Assembly (NCBI GenBank): GCA_031835245.1
Contig: JAVKOQ010000034.1
Location: 190,001-254,000, forward strand
DNA: 64,000 nucleotides
Source: Balamuthia mandrillaris
Lineage: Eukaryota > Discosea > Longamoebia > Balamuthiidae
Direction of reading: 5' to 3'
The notes beneath the pieces were generated by a model, which was given only the letters and a program-made list of their open reading frames with translations, had not been told where the DNA came from and searched no databases. Below are positions 24,668 through 36,863 of the stretch, piece after piece; the stretch's first letter is position 1, and each line of letters starts with the position of its first letter. A program made the translations under genes and the position numbers.

Positions 24668-25121
24668 AACGACAAGAAAGAAAGAAAGCAGAGAAAGAAA
24701 GAGAGGAGAGACAAGAGAGGAGAAAAGAAAAGAAAAGAAAAGAAAAAGAAAAAGAAAAGAAAGAAACGACGAGAAAGAAACGGCATAGACAGAAAGAAAC
24801 AAACAAAAAAACAAGAAAAGAGACAAAGGCGAAGCATACAAAGAACGAAACTATAACAAAGAGGGGGAGAAAGCAGCACAAAAAAAAGTAGTGGTAGCTA
24901 ACCTCTTGAGGGACATAAGTGCAGGCGGGCTCGATCAAAAGGGCATAGCGAGAGGGCTCTCCCTCGGCGTGCAGCTGCTGGCAGATGTTGTGGAGCTGCG
25001 GAGCCAGCGGCTGGTCCTTCCTGAACTCAAAGTCGTGCAGCGTGGCGCCCGAGGTGGCGCTGCGAACGGTCAGTTTGGCCGTTCCATGCGTGTCCGATTT
25101 GCCGCCGCCCAAAGCTTTCAT
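21342..25121 (-). CDS. ELMO: ELMO/CED-12 family protein (DOCK-Rac regulator)
   Basis: ELMO proteins bind DOCK-type exchange factors and activate Rac in phagocytosis and cell motility. About ten exons between 25121 and 21342. Order: N-terminal Ras-binding-like and armadillo-type helical repeats; the ELMO domain with the diagnostic GTDPATDFRGMGLLGLKNL (exon ~23213-22882); a PH-like domain (RDGCAFKVYSNKLKG, LYFFRLSENHKELLYG); a C-terminal exon with WTDGLRVWIGHN and then LLDLEGANIPSTPPPVPPPP and SNYDF, closely matching the human ELMO1 end. Unlike ELMO1, the chain continues for ~90 residues of Ser, Gln/Ala and Gly tracts. Start MKALGGGKSDTHG. Introns are pyrimidine-rich on sense, including long GAAA/GAAAA tracts (~24540-24790). 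Confidence 0.95.
24540..24790 (+). repeat. (GAAA)n/(GAAAA)n intronic microsatellite
   Basis: About 250 bp of GAAA and GAAAA units with breaks, in the first ELMO intron; TTTC/TTTTC on the sense strand. A core of ~70 bp is perfect GAAA. Confidence 0.95.
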
Positions 25122-25911
25122 TCCTCTTTCGAGTTAAAAAGTTCAGATGAAAAAAAAAGTAGCAGCAGCGCCAAACAAATCGAAATTAGTTATTTTTTTT
25201 TTTGCCGGTTGAAATCAATTGTTTTCTCGCGATGAATTAGATTTCGTTGCACCGCGTAGGAGAGCGAGAGCGAGAGCGAGAGAGAGAAAACAAAAAGCGA
25301 GAGACTAAAAGCAATCGATGAGCGGCAAAAAAAAAAAGTCGTTGGCTCTCTTTCAACCCAACAAAAAAAATATTAATCTTTCTTTTCTTTGTCGTTTTTG
25401 TCTCTCTCTCTTTTTGATTTATTCAAATTTTTATTGCGATTTTATTGATGCGAGGTGCAAAATATTATCACGCGGACGATATCGTATCGATAAAAGGGGA
25501 TATTCTCCAGATATTTTTCGGTTATCGATCAATCGGGAACTGCCAATGAAAAATCAAAAAATTATTTGCCAGAAAACTGATTGGCGTGGTGAGTGTCGTT
25601 TCGCTGGACAGTGTTATGATTTCAAGTGAGGGAGGGGGGGGGGGAGAGAGAGTTGTACTCAACCATCAGGAATCGTGTTTGTTTGCCTAGGCTTGCCCGC
25701 CATGGCCAGAAGTAAAATGGCTCAACACCGTGGAACAGGGTGACGAATAAACAATGTTAGCCAGAGTCAAGGAGTTTCCTTGGTTTCACATGGGCAGATG
25801 TCTGATATCTGGACGCCCCTTTTAAGAACGTTTTACCCGAAGAAATAAGAACAAAAATAAAAAAAGAAGAAAAAGAAGGAAAGTCTTCGCCCCGCCGCCT
25901 CCCATACGACC
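25122..25911. promoter_or_regulatory. Divergent promoter, ELMO / sulfotransferase fusion
   Basis: 790 bp between divergent starts. It holds GAGCGA repeats (~25261-25290), an AT-rich stretch with TATCGATAA (25485-25493) and TTATCGATC (25522-25530), a G11 run near 25631 and A-rich sequence before the + gene. No coding region is supported. Confidence 0.45.
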
Positions 25912-27561
25912 ATGTCCATGCTGCGGTCTAAACTCTCCTGGTGTCTAGTGGTGTTTCTGCTCAGCGCAAATCTTCTGCAGTATCTTTACTTCTCTGGTGA
26001 TTCCACGCGAGTCGCAGGGGTCGTGAGGCAAGATGACGCCATGAGGAAGGACGATAAGGGCACTGCGGGGGCCGTAGAAGGAGTGGAAAAGGACCGGTTC
26101 ATACAGAAAGAGGAAGACGATGAGGACTGGGAAGACAGTTTCGAAGAGTATGAAGGGGAAAGCGAAGAAGAGGATTTATTTATTTCGCCACAAGACGAAG
26201 AGAGCAGCTGGACTCACGCACATAAGTTCGAAGAGGAAGAATATTATGATGACGAAGAAGAAGAACAAGAAGAACATGAAGAACAAGAACAAGAAGAAGA
26301 AGCAGCAGCAGAAGAGGAAGAAGAAGAAGAAGAGGATGAATGGGAAGCATTAGAAGGAGAGGAAAACAATGAAAATGATTTGGAGCAAAGCGAAGAGACT
26401 GATGAAGATTATGACGCAGAGGAAGAAGGGGAAGGGATGGGACCAGAGCTTCAGGAGGACGAAGCGGCAGAAGATAGCAGCAGCAGTGAATATGAGGCTT
26501 TCACAGACAACGGCGACAGCCAGGGACCTGACGACGATGAAGGTGAAGCAGAGGTAGAAGAAAACGAGATTTCTCAGTCTCCTGTCCATCACCATCCCCC
26601 AGCTCCACATCCTCCCCAACCCCAACCATACTATGAGGAAGAGGATGGCTACCTGGCCGACGCACTGCTCTACAACATCTCAAAGCCCTACCAACACAAA
26701 CACCAGCGCGCCATCTTTGTGTCCACCGCCGGGCACACCGGCACTACCTACCTGAGAGACCTCCTGATGAAAGGCGAGCACGTCATTTCCCTGCACGAGG
26801 CCACCCCTCCCATGAACGGAGGCATCATGCTCCAACTCAACTCCCAAAGGTTCGAGGAGAACTTTGCGCGGCGGTACGACATGAAAGTGGGTGCCATCAA
26901 GAGGCATATCGCCACCGAGGAGCAGAAGCGGAGGGCGGAGAAGGAGCTGAAACCGGGAGAGCGGTTGGTCTATATCGAGACGAACCACATGTTCATCAAG
27001 ACCTTTTGGGATGTCGTGCTGTCGGAGGAGGAGTGGGAGTTTGATATTATCATCCTCCGTCGTAACCTGGTGAGCACTGCAAGGTTAGTTGCCATCGCTG
27101 TTTCTTTTTTCTTCTCCTCCTCCTCTTGTTCTCCTTCTTTATATCTCCTCTCTTTCTCAGGAGGTATTCTCTGTGTCACTAACCAAGAGGTGTCTTAGGT
27201 CGATGCTATCAAACGACAACTTCAACTACACCGCAAAGTCCGGGTCGTGGAGGCAATGGAAGGAGACCACGGGCTCCGTCAATGCCGCCTTCGATCCTCC
27301 CCTCCGCTATGACAACGACACCAGGTACGGTGAAAAACGGAGAAACTACCTCAGCGACGTCTTTGACTCTCCTTCCGGTCGATGCTTCCGCTATCTCATA
27401 GACATCGAGATGAGAGGCATGCGCTTGGTCAAGCTGGTGCGTCCCTTCCTTCACGTTCTTCTTCGTTCTTCCTGTGGAGAAAAAACAACCCAACGCCAAA
27501 ACAAAAAACAAAACAGAAGAAAGATGCTCCTAATGTTCGCTTCCACCATATCCGACTCGAG

Positions 27562-27592
<31 letters not shown>

Positions 27593-28964
27593 GTTCTTGT
27601 TCCTCACCCCCACAAACAAAACAATGAAAAGGATATCGCAGTGCTTCCCGGCGCGCGCGACGTGTTTGACCGCCTCAACCTAACGCCCATGCCGGAGAGG
27701 AGCGGTGCAGCGGCTTCCTTCCTGGTGCCCTCCCCCAAGAACGGGCACGTCTACGGCAAGAGCACCAACGAGCAGCAACGCAAGCTCCTCTGGACAAAGT
27801 ACAAACTCTACGAGTTCCTTTTGGTGCTCGCCTCTCTTCCGTCCACCTCCTCCATGCTGCCTCTGCTACCCTCTCTCTCCAAGCCGACGGCGGCCAACGC
27901 GCACTTGGCGGTGCTCTCTGTGGTCGTAGGGGACGAGCCGATCTCCCTGGTGGAGATGTGGTTGAAGGCAGTGTTGTCGTTTGCGGATTCGGTCCTGTTG
28001 GTGCGATTGGAGAAGGAGGGGGAGGAGAGGAAGGAAGAGGAGACGTTGGTCCGATGGTTGAGGGACTATGCTCCGCCGGAGGTGGTCTCTGTTATCGACC
28101 AACGCACGCTTCGAGAGGAGGAGGGGGCGAGGAGAATTGCAGAAAACATCACCTCGCCTTCCTCCATGCTGGATGACATGGGAAGAAAAGCATTTGCCAC
28201 GAATGGAGCCACGCATGCCATCTTCTTCCAAGACGTTTGGGAGATTCCCACCGCAAACTGGCTTCACCAGAGGCTGCTTCGCCACTTTGTCCTCTCCTTG
28301 TCTGGCCATGAGCGTTTGGTCCTCGGCAAGAAGTGGATGATGCCAACAACGGCTACGAATGAGGCCATGACGTTTGTGGGAGTTGCTCCCGGTCGTGAAG
28401 AGGAGGAGGTGAACATGGAGGCAGTTGCTCCTCCACTTTCCTGGAAAACGTCGAGTGCCGGCTTTTTTGCCTTGTCGGAGCATTTCACGTATCCAACAGA
28501 CACTGCAGCAACCCTAAATGACGATGAGGAGAAGCAGCCCCTTAACTATAAGAGTGGTATATTTGATTTGCGGCCATTCGGATCGTTTGGTGTGCTTGAC
28601 TTCCGGTATGCCACTAATGCTCAAGCTTTGAAGGTCGGTTTCTCGCTTCTTCGCTGCTTCCTTCCTTTCTTCTCTTCTTCTAATATGCTTAAAAAAAAAG
28701 GTGTTACAAAGCTATGACAAGTGCAAACAACAAATCGCCGCCAAGACTCAAAAGGATGGTTACCTTGTTTCTCTTGGTTTTGTGGAGAAGGAGATTAAAG
28801 GAGTGAGGCTACTTGTCGAAAAGGAATGGATCAAACCTTATCAAGCGGCTGGGATCACTCTGAACAGGTTCTATGAAGGTGCAGAATGGGAAGCATTCGT
28901 GGCGAAACGCGCCCAGCAGTTGCAAAAGTGGACTGCAGCAAGGTTATGCACTGGTAACTCCTAA
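25912..28964 (+). CDS. Type II membrane protein: sulfotransferase-like domain fused to a GT2-like glycosyltransferase domain
   Basis: About 906 aa in five exons (25912-27083, ~27199-27436, ~27520-27561, ~27629-28632, 28701-28964). Order: short cytosolic N terminus, one membrane anchor (residues ~8-28, [20 protein letters not shown]), ~200 residues of Glu/Asp-rich stem, then a sulfotransferase-like fold starting with the PAPS-loop-like [20 protein letters not shown] (~265-284), HATPP-like and [14 protein letters not shown] (3'-phosphate-binding-like). From ~575 the chain reads [16 protein letters not shown], and later [14 protein letters not shown]; this follows the beta-strand and DXD positions of GT2 glycosyltransferases, with QDV in place of the usual D-x-D. 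Such an anchor and stem are typical of Golgi enzymes. Substrates are unknown, and the GT2 assignment is by pattern only. Confidence 0.75.
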
Positions 28965-29088
28965 CGAAATAACATATATAAAAGACTTAAAAGGCACAAG
29001 TGAACCAGAGAACAAGTACATTCCTTCTTGTCTTTTTTTTTCTCTTTAAACGAACGAAGGGAATAAGGATGAAGAAGACATAGAGAAG

Positions 29089-31937
<2,849 letters not shown>

Positions 31938-32240
31938 TTTTTTTGTTTTAATTTTTTTATATCGAACGCTCCCAGTTCGAATCCAGCTCGTTACATTTTT
32001 GTTTTTTTCTTTGTTTTCTACTTTCAACCTCATAGCATTTACATCATATTGGTAATTGATAAAATTCCCCAACCTCATTAGAAGGCTAATATATAGATTA
32101 CCGTCGTCGTTCCGTCCCACATCATAGCATAATATGAAATTATGAGATAGAGCACAAATGCTGCAACATTTTCGGACAAAAATTGCAATAATTGAGGTCA
32201 AAAGGAAGCAAGAGGAAAGAAAGAAAGGAAACCAAAAGAG
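31938..32240. promoter_or_regulatory. Divergent promoter, PFP / TsaE
   Basis: 303 bp between the two start codons. AT-rich with poly-T and CATCATA/CATATTG strings. A B-box-like AGTTCGAATCC at ~31974 has no tRNA around it. No gene seen. Confidence 0.45.
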
Positions 32241-33299
32241 ATGTGGAACAACATGCTCAAGGAAGGGCTCTCGGTGTACCTCCCCTCCGTCTCCCACACA
32301 AAGAAGCTCGCCTCACTCGTGGCCAGAGCCTCTCGTCCCGGCGACATGCTCTGTTTCGATGGGTTCGTCGTCAACCGTCCTTCCAAACACAAAAAAAAAT
32401 CAAATAAATCCTCATCGACAAAAAAAATAATAATAATAACAGGCCGATGGGATCGGGCAAAACAACTTTCATAAGGCACTTCATAAGGGCCATCTTCAAC
32501 GACGAGAGGGTGGAGGTCACCTCGCCGACGTTCGTGCTGAGCACGCACTATGAGGATCCTGGGCATTCCCCTGTCGTCGTGAGACATACCGACCTGCACC
32601 GCCTCTCTGCCGTTGGCATGCCGCCACCCCCTCCTGCCGGCTGCTATGAATTCGAGGAAGTGGATTCATGTATGCACCTCCTTTTTTCTCTCTCCCTCTT
32701 GTTGTTCTTGTTCTTGTTCTTGTTCTTGTTCTTCTTGTTCTTCTTCTTCTTCTTCTTGTTCTTGTTCTTCTTCTTCTTGTTCTTCTTCTTGTTCTTCTTC
32801 TTCTTCTTCTTCTTTTTCCTCTTTTTCTGCTGTTGTTTGTTCATCTCCTTTCTCTTTTTGCTCTCCCTCTTCTTTTCCTTCCACCTGTACGTGTTCTTCC
32901 TCTTCCTCATATTCTCGTTTTCACACTTGCATTGCTTTCCATTAATTTGCTGCCCCAAACAAACCAAACGCCAACACAGCAACAATAGGACTCGTGGAAT
33001 GGGCTTCCGTCATGCGGCACTACCCACGAAAGAGCTTACAGCTCCGCTTCGAAGTAAACTATGGACAAAGAGCATCATCACAACACTCACCACAAAAGGA
33101 AGAAGAAGAAGAAGAAGACAGAGATCAACGAGTGTTGCATCTTAGAGCATATGATGATGAATATTGGAAGGACAAATTGAGGCCAGTCTTTGGAGAAGGG
33201 GAGGAACACAGTTGTCTTAAATACTTTGGGAAGATGCGAAGAAGAGGAGAGGCCGATAAACTGCTTTTCAAACTTCGTTTGGACGAAGGGCTCAGATAA
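32241..33299 (+). CDS. TsaE-family P-loop ATPase (t6A tRNA modification; bacterial-type)
   Basis: 222 aa in three exons (32241-32362, 32443-32669, 32980-33299), all in phase. TsaE (YjeE) is the ATPase that drives the TsaB-TsaD complex making N6-threonylcarbamoyladenosine on ANN-decoding tRNAs in bacteria. Seen here: P-loop spanning the first junction, DG|PMGSGKTT; switch-like VTSPTFVLSTHYE; VRHTDLHRL matching the family H-x-D-x-Y/H-R; and EFEEVDS|STIGLVEWAS, where family members have an LVEW/IEWP motif. Length is greater than bacterial TsaE (~150 aa) owing to a charged C-terminal extension. No clear presequence, though mitochondrial action would be expected. Intron 2 contains TTC/TTCTTG repeats. 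The usual eukaryotic mitochondrial pathway lacks TsaE, so its presence is notable. Confidence 0.88.
32700..32825 (+). repeat. (TTCTTG)n/(TTC)n intronic microsatellite
   Basis: About 125 bp of TTCTTG and TTC units in TsaE intron 2. The same TTCTTG unit recurs in the aldo-keto reductase introns at 53290-53560 and 53825-53880. Confidence 0.95.
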
Positions 33300-33469
33300 A
33301 AAACCGTTTGAATCTCTCTCTCTCTCTCTCTCCTCTCCTCTCTCCTCTCTCCTCTCTCCTTACGTGCGTCATTCATTCTCTATCGTTCTCTTGTGTTTGT
33401 GAAAGAAAGCTCTTTATCTTCTCCTTTTGTTCGTTATTGTAAAATGAGATACAAAAAAGCTGGAAAACT

Positions 33470-35719
33470 TTAGCTTTCACTCGTTCCTCCCTTTGCTTTT
33501 CCTTCAGAAGAAGAAGAAGCAGAAGCAGAGCTCTTTTTCAAGAGATCTAACTGTTCCCACTTGTGCCATCTGCTTTCTAGTACCACCCTCCTTCCTTTAT
33601 TTTCTTTCCCTTGCCCTTCTTCTGTTACTTCTTTCTCTTCATCGTGTGCTTTTGTTGATGTGGAACGTTTTCTTTCTTTGGCGGATCTTCGTTTGAGAGC
33701 TGCCATTGCTTTCTTTGCTTTCTTCTTTGTTGATGTTGTGCTATTCTCTCCGCTTTCACTCCTTCTCCACTTTTCTTCATCTTCTTGCCTCTGTGAGGAC
33801 GATTCTGTTAACAGATGATGTTGTGGATGGGCGTCATCATCAGTATCCATCGACTTGCTTCGAAATAACAACAAAGAAGAAGCGGAGGAAGAGGGCGATG
33901 ATGTAGAAGAGGAAGCAGGCGAAAGAGAAGGAACAAAAGTCATAGGATTGATCTCCTTTCTTCGTTTGCCTTTCAAAGGTTTTACTGGAGCAACAACGGA
34001 GACGTCGTTAGAGTTCCTCGTTGATGAATATGAAGGAGTAGATGTCGAGAGAAGAGCGGCAGAAGAGGCAGACGAGGAAGAAGTTGTTAGAAGAACAGAC
34101 GGCGAAGAAGTTGACGTTGGAAGAAGAGTTACAGTTGATGAAGAAGCAGAGGGAGACGAAGATGGAGTTGAACTCAAGAGAGATCGAGCAGAGTGTGACT
34201 TTTTCCTTGTATTGAACTCTAAAGATGTGGATAGTAACGAAGAGGTTAAAGTAGAGGGAGAAGTGGAAGTTAGCTTTTCTGTTGTTGAGGAATCTCTTTC
34301 TCGTGGAGTCGAAGCGATAGAAGAAGGTGCCGACGATGATGAAGTAGGTAGATTTGTTTCAGCTGTTGACTCTTCCTCCTGTTCTTCGTCTTCAGAAGTT
34401 TCACTCAACGAGTCTTCTTCTTCTGTCGATGACAATACAGTCAGTAAGTCTTTTTCTTCCTCTTCTTCTTTTTCTTCTTCATTTGACCTATTTTCTCTTT
34501 CTCCTTCTTCTTGCTTTAGAGGCGGCTGAAGAGGAAAAGGATCAACCTCCCATTCTTCATCGCTTTCTCCATTTCCTTCTCCCCCTTGTTTCGCGTAGAA
34601 CGGCTGCCCATCTCTGCTCAAGCTGCGACTCCGACTGTGCCGACGATTGTCGCTTCGACTTCGACTCCGAATCTTCGAAGTGGACGTGTTGTTAACATTA
34701 GCAGGAGGAGTGGAAAATGAAGAAGAGGATGACGAAGAAGAAGTTGTTGATGATGATGATGATGATGAAGTTGACGAAGAAGACGGATCGGATGCTTTTC
34801 CAGTAAAGAAAGAAGCGGCAGAAACGAATGGCACGAGACCGCTGAGACGTTGTTGTCGGATTCGAACCTTGCGAGCGTTACCGTCTTCGCTTTGGACCAA
34901 AGAAGAAGAATGATCAGCTCTTGGTATACGGCGTTTCGGTTCATGTGTGGAAGAAGAAGAAAAAGAGAGAAGACTCTTTTGAGCCGGTTGTTTCTTCTTT
35001 GACAAAGACGAAGAAGGAGGGGCGTGCCTCTCTTTGAAAGGAGGTGCAAAGAGAGCATCCTGAAGGACGTAATGCAGCTTTTGCTTTTCTTTGTTCTTTT
35101 TCTCCTTCTTCATGGAAGAAGCAGAAGACAACGAAGCAGACAAGGTAGGCCTCTCTCCTTTTTCTTTTTCATGCTCTTTGTTGTGTTGTTGTTGCTGCTG
35201 TTTCTTGCTCATCGCTTCTTTCTTCTCGGCGGCCGAAGAATGGGTTGCCGTTGACGGTTGCGGCGTAGGAGAAGGGCCCAACAGTAAGTCCCATGACATC
35301 CACGATGCTTTCTCTCTCTCCTTCTCCTTCTTCTCCTTTTCTTTCCTCTCTTTCTCTCTCCTCTGTTGTACTTGCAATTGTTGCTGTTCTTTCTTCCGTA
35401 CTTCTTCCTCTTCTTTTCTTCTCCGCTCAGACTCATCTTCGTTGCTTTGTAGTAGTTGTTGTTCTCTTTGTTGTTGCAGCTGTTCTCTTTTTGCCTTCTC
35501 CTCAAGTTCTAATTGTTGCTGTTGTTGCAGTTTCTTCTTTCGAAGGCGCTCCTCCCAAAGACGTCGTTCTTCGAGCTCGGAGGGGTCGACCACCCAAGAC
35601 GGGTCCAGCTCCCACTCGCTGGCAGAGTTGGTGTCTTCGTCGTCGGAGGAGGACAGGTCGGTGCTCGTCGTCCAGTCCACATCTTTACGTATAGTAAGAT
35701 GTAACTTTTGTTTGAACAT
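33470..35719 (-). CDS. Ser-rich, charged 749-aa protein of unknown function
   Basis: A single uninterrupted exon. I do not recognise it. The N terminus (~1-60) is ordered-looking with WTTSTDLSSSDDED and SEWELDPSWVVDPSELEERRLWEERLRKK, then ~110 residues of Gln/Glu/Lys coiled coil. The rest alternates Ser tracts with basic patches: an RS-like segment (SRSRSDNRRHSRSRSLSRD), an acidic segment, and a Lys-rich tail with WHKWEQLDLLKKS. RS-like and charged content hints at a nuclear or RNA-linked role, but this is weak. The opposite strand also has long open frames here, which mirror the Ser (TCN/AGN) codon bias; the minus frame is preferred because it is the longest and has ordered ends. Its stop faces the TsaE stop 170 bp away. 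Confidence 0.7.
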   Translation of the reverse strand: MFKQKLHLTIRKDVDWTTSTDLSSSDDEDTNSASEWELDPSWVVDPSELEERRLWEERLRKKKLQQQQQLELEEKAKREQLQQQREQQLLQSNEDESERRRKEEEEVRKKEQQQLQVQQRREKERKEKEKKEKEREKASWMSWDLLLGPSPTPQPSTATHSSAAEKKEAMSKKQQQQQHNKEHEKEKGERPTLSASLSSASSMKKEKKNKEKQKLHYVLQDALFAPPFKERHAPPSSSLSKKKQPAQKSLLSFSSSSTHEPKRRIPRADHSSSLVQSEDGNARKVRIRQQRLSGLVPFVSAASFFTGKASDPSSSSTSSSSSSSTTSSSSSSSSFSTPPANVNNTSTSKIRSRSRSDNRRHSRSRSLSRDGQPFYAKQGGEGNGESDEEWEVDPFPLQPPLKQEEGERENRSNEEEKEEEEEKDLLTVLSSTEEEDSLSETSEDEEQEEESTAETNLPTSSSSAPSSIASTPRERDSSTTEKLTSTSPSTLTSSLLSTSLEFNTRKKSHSARSLLSSTPSSSPSASSSTVTLLPTSTSSPSVLLTTSSSSASSAALLSTSTPSYSSTRNSNDVSVVAPVKPLKGKRRKEINPMTFVPSLSPASSSTSSPSSSASSLLLFRSKSMDTDDDAHPQHHLLTESSSQRQEDEEKWRRSESGENSTTSTKKKAKKAMAALKRRSAKERKRSTSTKAHDEEKEVTEEGQGKENKGRRVVLESRWHKWEQLDLLKKSSASASSSSEGKAKGGTSES

Positions 35720-36141
35720 TTACCTCTCTAAAATGTTTGCGTGGTAATGTTTTTGTTCTGGAGGGGAAGACCGGAAGGGCAAGACAAGAGAAGAGGCCAG
35801 GAACGCAGGTTCAAAAATCTTCTGCTGGCGAGCGAAACTAAATAAACACAAACAAAAAAAAATTGGCTTCGCTCTTTTTTTTGTTTTGAAATTGGAACCC
35901 CATTACGTAATTATAATTTCCATAATGAAATTAAATATTTCCTATCAAGGAAATATTTAATCAATCAGTCTAATCTAGGTTGAAACATCGTGTCGTCACG
36001 TGGCAGATCTCACGCTTTTACGTCGACAATTTACGTCGACTTTCCGTGTCGTCGCGGACATGGTGTCGACACGAAAGTTTGTTGGTTGCCGTCAAAAAAA
36101 GGGGGGAAGGAGGAGGCGAAGCCGCCGTGAAGCTCTTTTCC
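35720..36141. promoter_or_regulatory. Divergent promoter, Ser-rich protein / MMM1, with inverted repeat and ACGTCGAC pair
   Basis: 422 bp. An inverted repeat with 13-bp arms (ATTAAATATTTCC / GGAAATATTTAAT, 35930-35942 and 35949-35961, 6-bp spacer) is followed by CACGTGGC near 35998 and two copies of TTTACGTCGAC at 36017-36027 and 36030-36040, and GTCGAC again at 36065. These could be factor-binding sites for either gene. Confidence 0.45.
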
Positions 36142-36829
36142 ATGTATTCCTTCGTGGCGGGGCTGCTCCTCGGCGTGCTGCTCACCACGTTGTTCGTGGG
36201 GTTGGTCTGCTACGTGGCCTTCCTTCGGCCGCCGCGCAAGCCCAGAAAATCTCATTTCGCTGCGCCCTCTGGCAACGCTTCCCATCACCATCAACAGCGC
36301 CTCTCCTCTCTGCTTCGCTCAGACCTGATTCGCTCTCTGCAGGAGAGAATGAAAGAAGAGGCAGCGGCAGCGGCAGGAGGGCGAGGGGTGAAACTGGACG
36401 TGGACGTCCATGCTCATGTCCCTGGCACGTCTCCTCCTGAGCAACCACACGGGAAGCGCGCTCCTCCTTCCCGGCCGACTTCTGCCAACGCTCTCAGCGT
36501 CACTCGCAAAATGTTGCATCGAAGCAGAAGAGAGACCACAACAAAGAAAGGCAAGGAGAAAAGAGAACAAGAGGAGGAAGAGGAAGGAGGGAAGAGCAGC
36601 GGCGTCAAAGAAAGCGGAGTGTGGCTCAACGTCTTGGCAGAGCGCTTGTTTGAGGAGGTGGTCAGTTTGCCGGGCTTGACGCAGCAGCTGCGGGACCTCA
36701 TTGAGAAGAAGCTCAACCCTAGCGACCCTGCCAAGAAGCCTGACCTGTTGGTTTGTTCTCTCTTCTGTCGCGTTCTCCTCTTCTCAGTCCTCTCTTCTCG
36801 TTCTTCTCCTGCTTTGCTTCTCTGCCTCG

Positions 36830-36863
<34 letters not shown>

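Noticed and set aside
24501-25121. Extension of the first ELMO exon into a 206-codon frame rich in Phe/Ser
   Set aside because: The added part is the TTTC-repeat intron; the ELMO exon ends at the PQE donor (24903).
31960-32000. B-box-like AGTTCGAATCC in the PFP/TsaE promoter
   Set aside because: The 50 bases on either side are poly-T and cannot form a tRNA.
33561-35747. Long + strand frames opposite the Ser-rich 749-aa gene
   Set aside because: Their composition mirrors Ser/Glu codon runs of the minus gene; none is as long or has ordered ends.
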